Of a DNA stretch of 51,139 nt, positions 49,653-51,139 are shown one piece after another. This DNA comes from Candidatus Nanoarchaeia archaeon (GTDB lineage: Archaea; Nanobdellota; Nanobdellia; Woesearchaeales; DATDTY01), in assembly GCA_035290625.1 (NCBI GenBank), contig DATDTY010000067.1, positions 1 through 51,139 on the forward strand. Direction: 5' to 3'. Within the stretch, counting starts at the first letter, position 1. Each line of letters opens with the position of its first letter. The notes beneath the pieces were generated by a model, which did no database searches, was not told the DNA's origin, and saw only the letters and a list, made by a program, of their open reading frames with translations. Made by a program: the position numbers and the translations under genes.

Positions 49653-50272
49653 GCAACTAACCTCCAAAACTGTTCTGAGCCGTACAGCGGGATTCCGTAG
49701 TCTCTGGCTTCTTTTCCAACATTCATCTCCTTAGATTTGAGCATTTTTTTAAATTCTTCTAGGTCAGCTATGAGGGGGCCTATCTTTAGATTATAAGAAT
49801 ACTGATAACTTGCGCATTCTCGCTCTATTGCCTCTCGCGCCGTCTTATTTTTGATATCGCTTACCATAAACAAGAGGTCGGCATCTGAGATTTTTGTAGC
49901 CGTACCTTTTGCATAGCTTCCAAACAGGACAATAGAATGGATCTCAGCAGTAAATGCTGCAGTTATTCTGGAAATCAGGCCTTCGAGAACAGCTTTTAAT
50001 TTAGGATTGGCTTTATACAATGCCTCTTTTTTTGTTAAATCCACTTCTTGGAGAAAATAACGGCATCGAGGGCTGTCAAGATTGAGGAAAGACTGTTTTG
50101 CCCTGCCAACCGTTTTTACAATAATGGCTTTTTCTTTCTCTAACTCAGTGATATGGTTATACGCCGGGCGATATCCTATCTTTAGCTTCTTAGAGAGTTC
50201 TAGGATAGTAAGCCCTCTGCCAAGTTCTTTTCTCAGCCTTCCGATTATTTTCAAAGCAGTTTCTCTTCTCAT
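49640..50272 (-). CDS. HTH-MNT nucleotidyltransferase (pair 4)
   Basis: 210 aa from ATG 50272 (MRRETALKIIGRL); GTG 50281 is the longer alternative. Helix-turn-helix (GLTILELSKKLKIGYRPAYNHITELEKE), then MNT motif FGSYAKGTATKISDADLLFM (about 117-136). The TATA box (AGTATATAAAG, about 50307-50317) favours ATG 50272. The palindrome at 50274-50292 overlaps the start region. Confidence 0.87.
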   Translation of the reverse strand: MRRETALKIIGRLRKELGRGLTILELSKKLKIGYRPAYNHITELEKEKAIIVKTVGRAKQSFLNLDSPRCRYFLQEVDLTKKEALYKANPKLKAVLEGLISRITAAFTAEIHSIVLFGSYAKGTATKISDADLLFMVSDIKNKTAREAIERECASYQYSYNLKIGPLIADLEEFKKMLKSKEMNVGKEARDYGIPLYGSEQFWRLVAWQE

Positions 50273-50273
50273 A

Positions 50274-50301
50274 TTATTCACTTAATGAATAACATTATTC
50301 A
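50274..50301. promoter_or_regulatory. Palindromic operator of MNT-HEPN pair 4
   Basis: Perfect 7-bp arms TTATTCA-CTTAA-TGAATAA (50274-50292), with a third half-site TTATTCA at 50295-50301, between the TATA box and the start codon. Confidence 0.6.
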
Positions 50302-50327
50302 CTTTAGTATATAAAGATTGCTATTCT

Positions 50328-50396
50328 GGGGGCTCAGTAGAAGCTGAGCTTTCCACTGGTGTTTCACCGGTGGCGTAACCTTTTTCTGCAGCCCCC
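50328..50396. other. Candidate structured element
   Basis: 69 nt enclosed by GGGGGCT/AGCCCCC. Inside are CTCAG-TAGAAG-CTGAG and a 9-bp hairpin CCACTGGTG-TTT-CACCGGTGG with one G-T pair. The first nucleotides GGCTCAGTAGAA match the terminus of repeat B, but the rest does not. Could be a small RNA, riboswitch-like leader or degenerate repeat. It lies in the 50282-50564 gap. Confidence 0.35.
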
Positions 50397-50564
50397 GTCT
50401 CATTTCAGTAAGGCTGCAAAGAAGAGGACCAAAACCAACGTACGCCTTTTGGACACTATCCGTATAGAGTTAAAGGTTTGAGTCAACCTGACGAGTAGGT
50501 ATGATCCGTCTTCCTGCACTAGGTTCTAGATACTTTGAACTCTAAAAAACTTTCAGGTGATACT

Positions 50565-51139
50565 ATGAAAACAAATCCAACCAGATACAGCTCTGCTGTA
50601 GGAGAGATATGGGTTATGGCAACATTCAAGGTCAAATACTGCCATAAGGTATTTGACATACGGGCAGTGAGAGAACTCTGCCTTGTTCTCTTTTATGGGG
50701 CATTTGCCTTCTATGGTATACGCTGGAGAAAGATAGCCTTTGATTCAGATAAGGGGGATTTTTGCCGGAGAAAACAAGCACGTTACAATAATCAATTCAG
50801 ATGGAGTCACAGAAGGATACATAGCCAAAGGAGCTGATATTATTGTGGATGCAGCTCAAACCGGAAATTCTCTTGAGGAGTATGGTTTGAGGGAGCTTGA
50901 GCAAATTATGGAATCAAGCGCAGGGCTGTATGCAGGGAAAACGTGTACAGGATGGAAAGAGCAAAAGGCGCATCAGATCTTTGAAATGCTGAAGGGCACC
51001 GTAAATGCTAAAACATATTCTGACCTGGAATTCAATGTTCCAGATTCCAATCTTGGCCAACTGGTGGAATCGCTCTCCAGAGAAGGAATGTTTGCAGACG
51101 AGCCTACCATCTCAAGAGGGAAGGATTTCTCTGCCGTAA
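50565..51139 (+). pseudogene. hisG: ATP phosphoribosyltransferase-like gene, frameshifted and incomplete
   Basis: The frame from ATG 50565 reads RKIAFDSDKG and then shifts at the G5 run 50753-50757. In the next frame the C-terminal HisG-like sequence continues: GIFAGENKHVTIINSDG, GADIIVDAAQTGNSLEEYGL, QIMESSAGLYAGK and SREGMFADEPTISRGKDF. Removing one G joins the frames. The region before residue 50 is not clearly HisG. The 3' end is beyond the window. First step of histidine synthesis. A sequencing error in the G run is equally possible. Confidence 0.6.

Noticed and set aside
1..51139. CRISPR array
   Set aside because: No run of regularly spaced short direct repeats was seen, and no cas genes are recognisable.

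Overview
The window is archaeal. It carries archaeal-type EF-1A, EF-2, aIF2-gamma, aIF5B, S6e, S10, S28e, L24e, L7Ae, a CTP-dependent riboflavin kinase and a NOG1-like GTPase, and many genes have a TATA box 24-30 nt upstream of a leaderless ATG. Small ribosomal proteins with charged tails and many tiny membrane proteins suggest a DPANN-type archaeon (Woesearchaeota/Pacearchaeota-like), but that placement is an inference.

Layout. 1-711 is non-coding and packed with three families of palindromic repeats. 712-3350 is a GH130 phosphorylase / lipoprotein hydrolase / M24 peptidase operon. 3408-3530 and 6859-6973 are tRNA-Glu(CTC) and tRNA-Ser(TGA). Both are interrupted by an intron inside the T-loop. 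3800-6716 holds a TPR-nuclease fusion, a coiled-coil protein and an unknown gene. 7051-14823 is largely translation and housekeeping (RibK, EF-1A/S10, Ndk/EF-2, L7Ae/S28e/L24e/MBL), with two truncated genes (Nudix, BRO-N). 15158-19228 holds a glutamate-5-kinase-like protein, NOG1-like GTPase, Yip1-like membrane protein, YbjQ and slipin. 19461-21827 is an AT-rich islet of small membrane proteins around a HEPN-like protein. 22003-25138 has S6e/aIF2-gamma, an unknown gene and a bacterial-type triosephosphate isomerase.

25372-34239 is a visibly AT-rich block. MetRS is followed by a tightly coupled operon: PLP decarboxylase, Pol-beta-like nucleotidyltransferase, beta-propeller, GT2 glycosyltransferase, PHP phosphoesterase and methyltransferase, then a 2H phosphoesterase. 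It looks like an undescribed biosynthetic cluster.

34243-50272 is a defence and toxin-antitoxin zone threaded between pyrimidine genes (pyrK, pyrD, pyrC). It holds a BRO-N/DinD-like protein, four HTH-MNT/HEPN pairs each with its own perfect palindrome near the promoter, a DpnI homologue with a Q-x-K active site, a Fic protein between 52-bp direct repeats, and a three-gene operon ending in a CHAT/caspase-like protease behind a 14-4-14 palindrome. aIF5B lies in this zone, and a frameshifted hisG-like gene runs off the right edge.

The strongest leads are the paired T-loop tRNA introns, the CHAT mini-operon, the AT-rich biosynthetic operon, the DpnI variant, the repeated MNT-HEPN modules, and a MITE family with terminal repeats, a target duplication and compensatory base changes.
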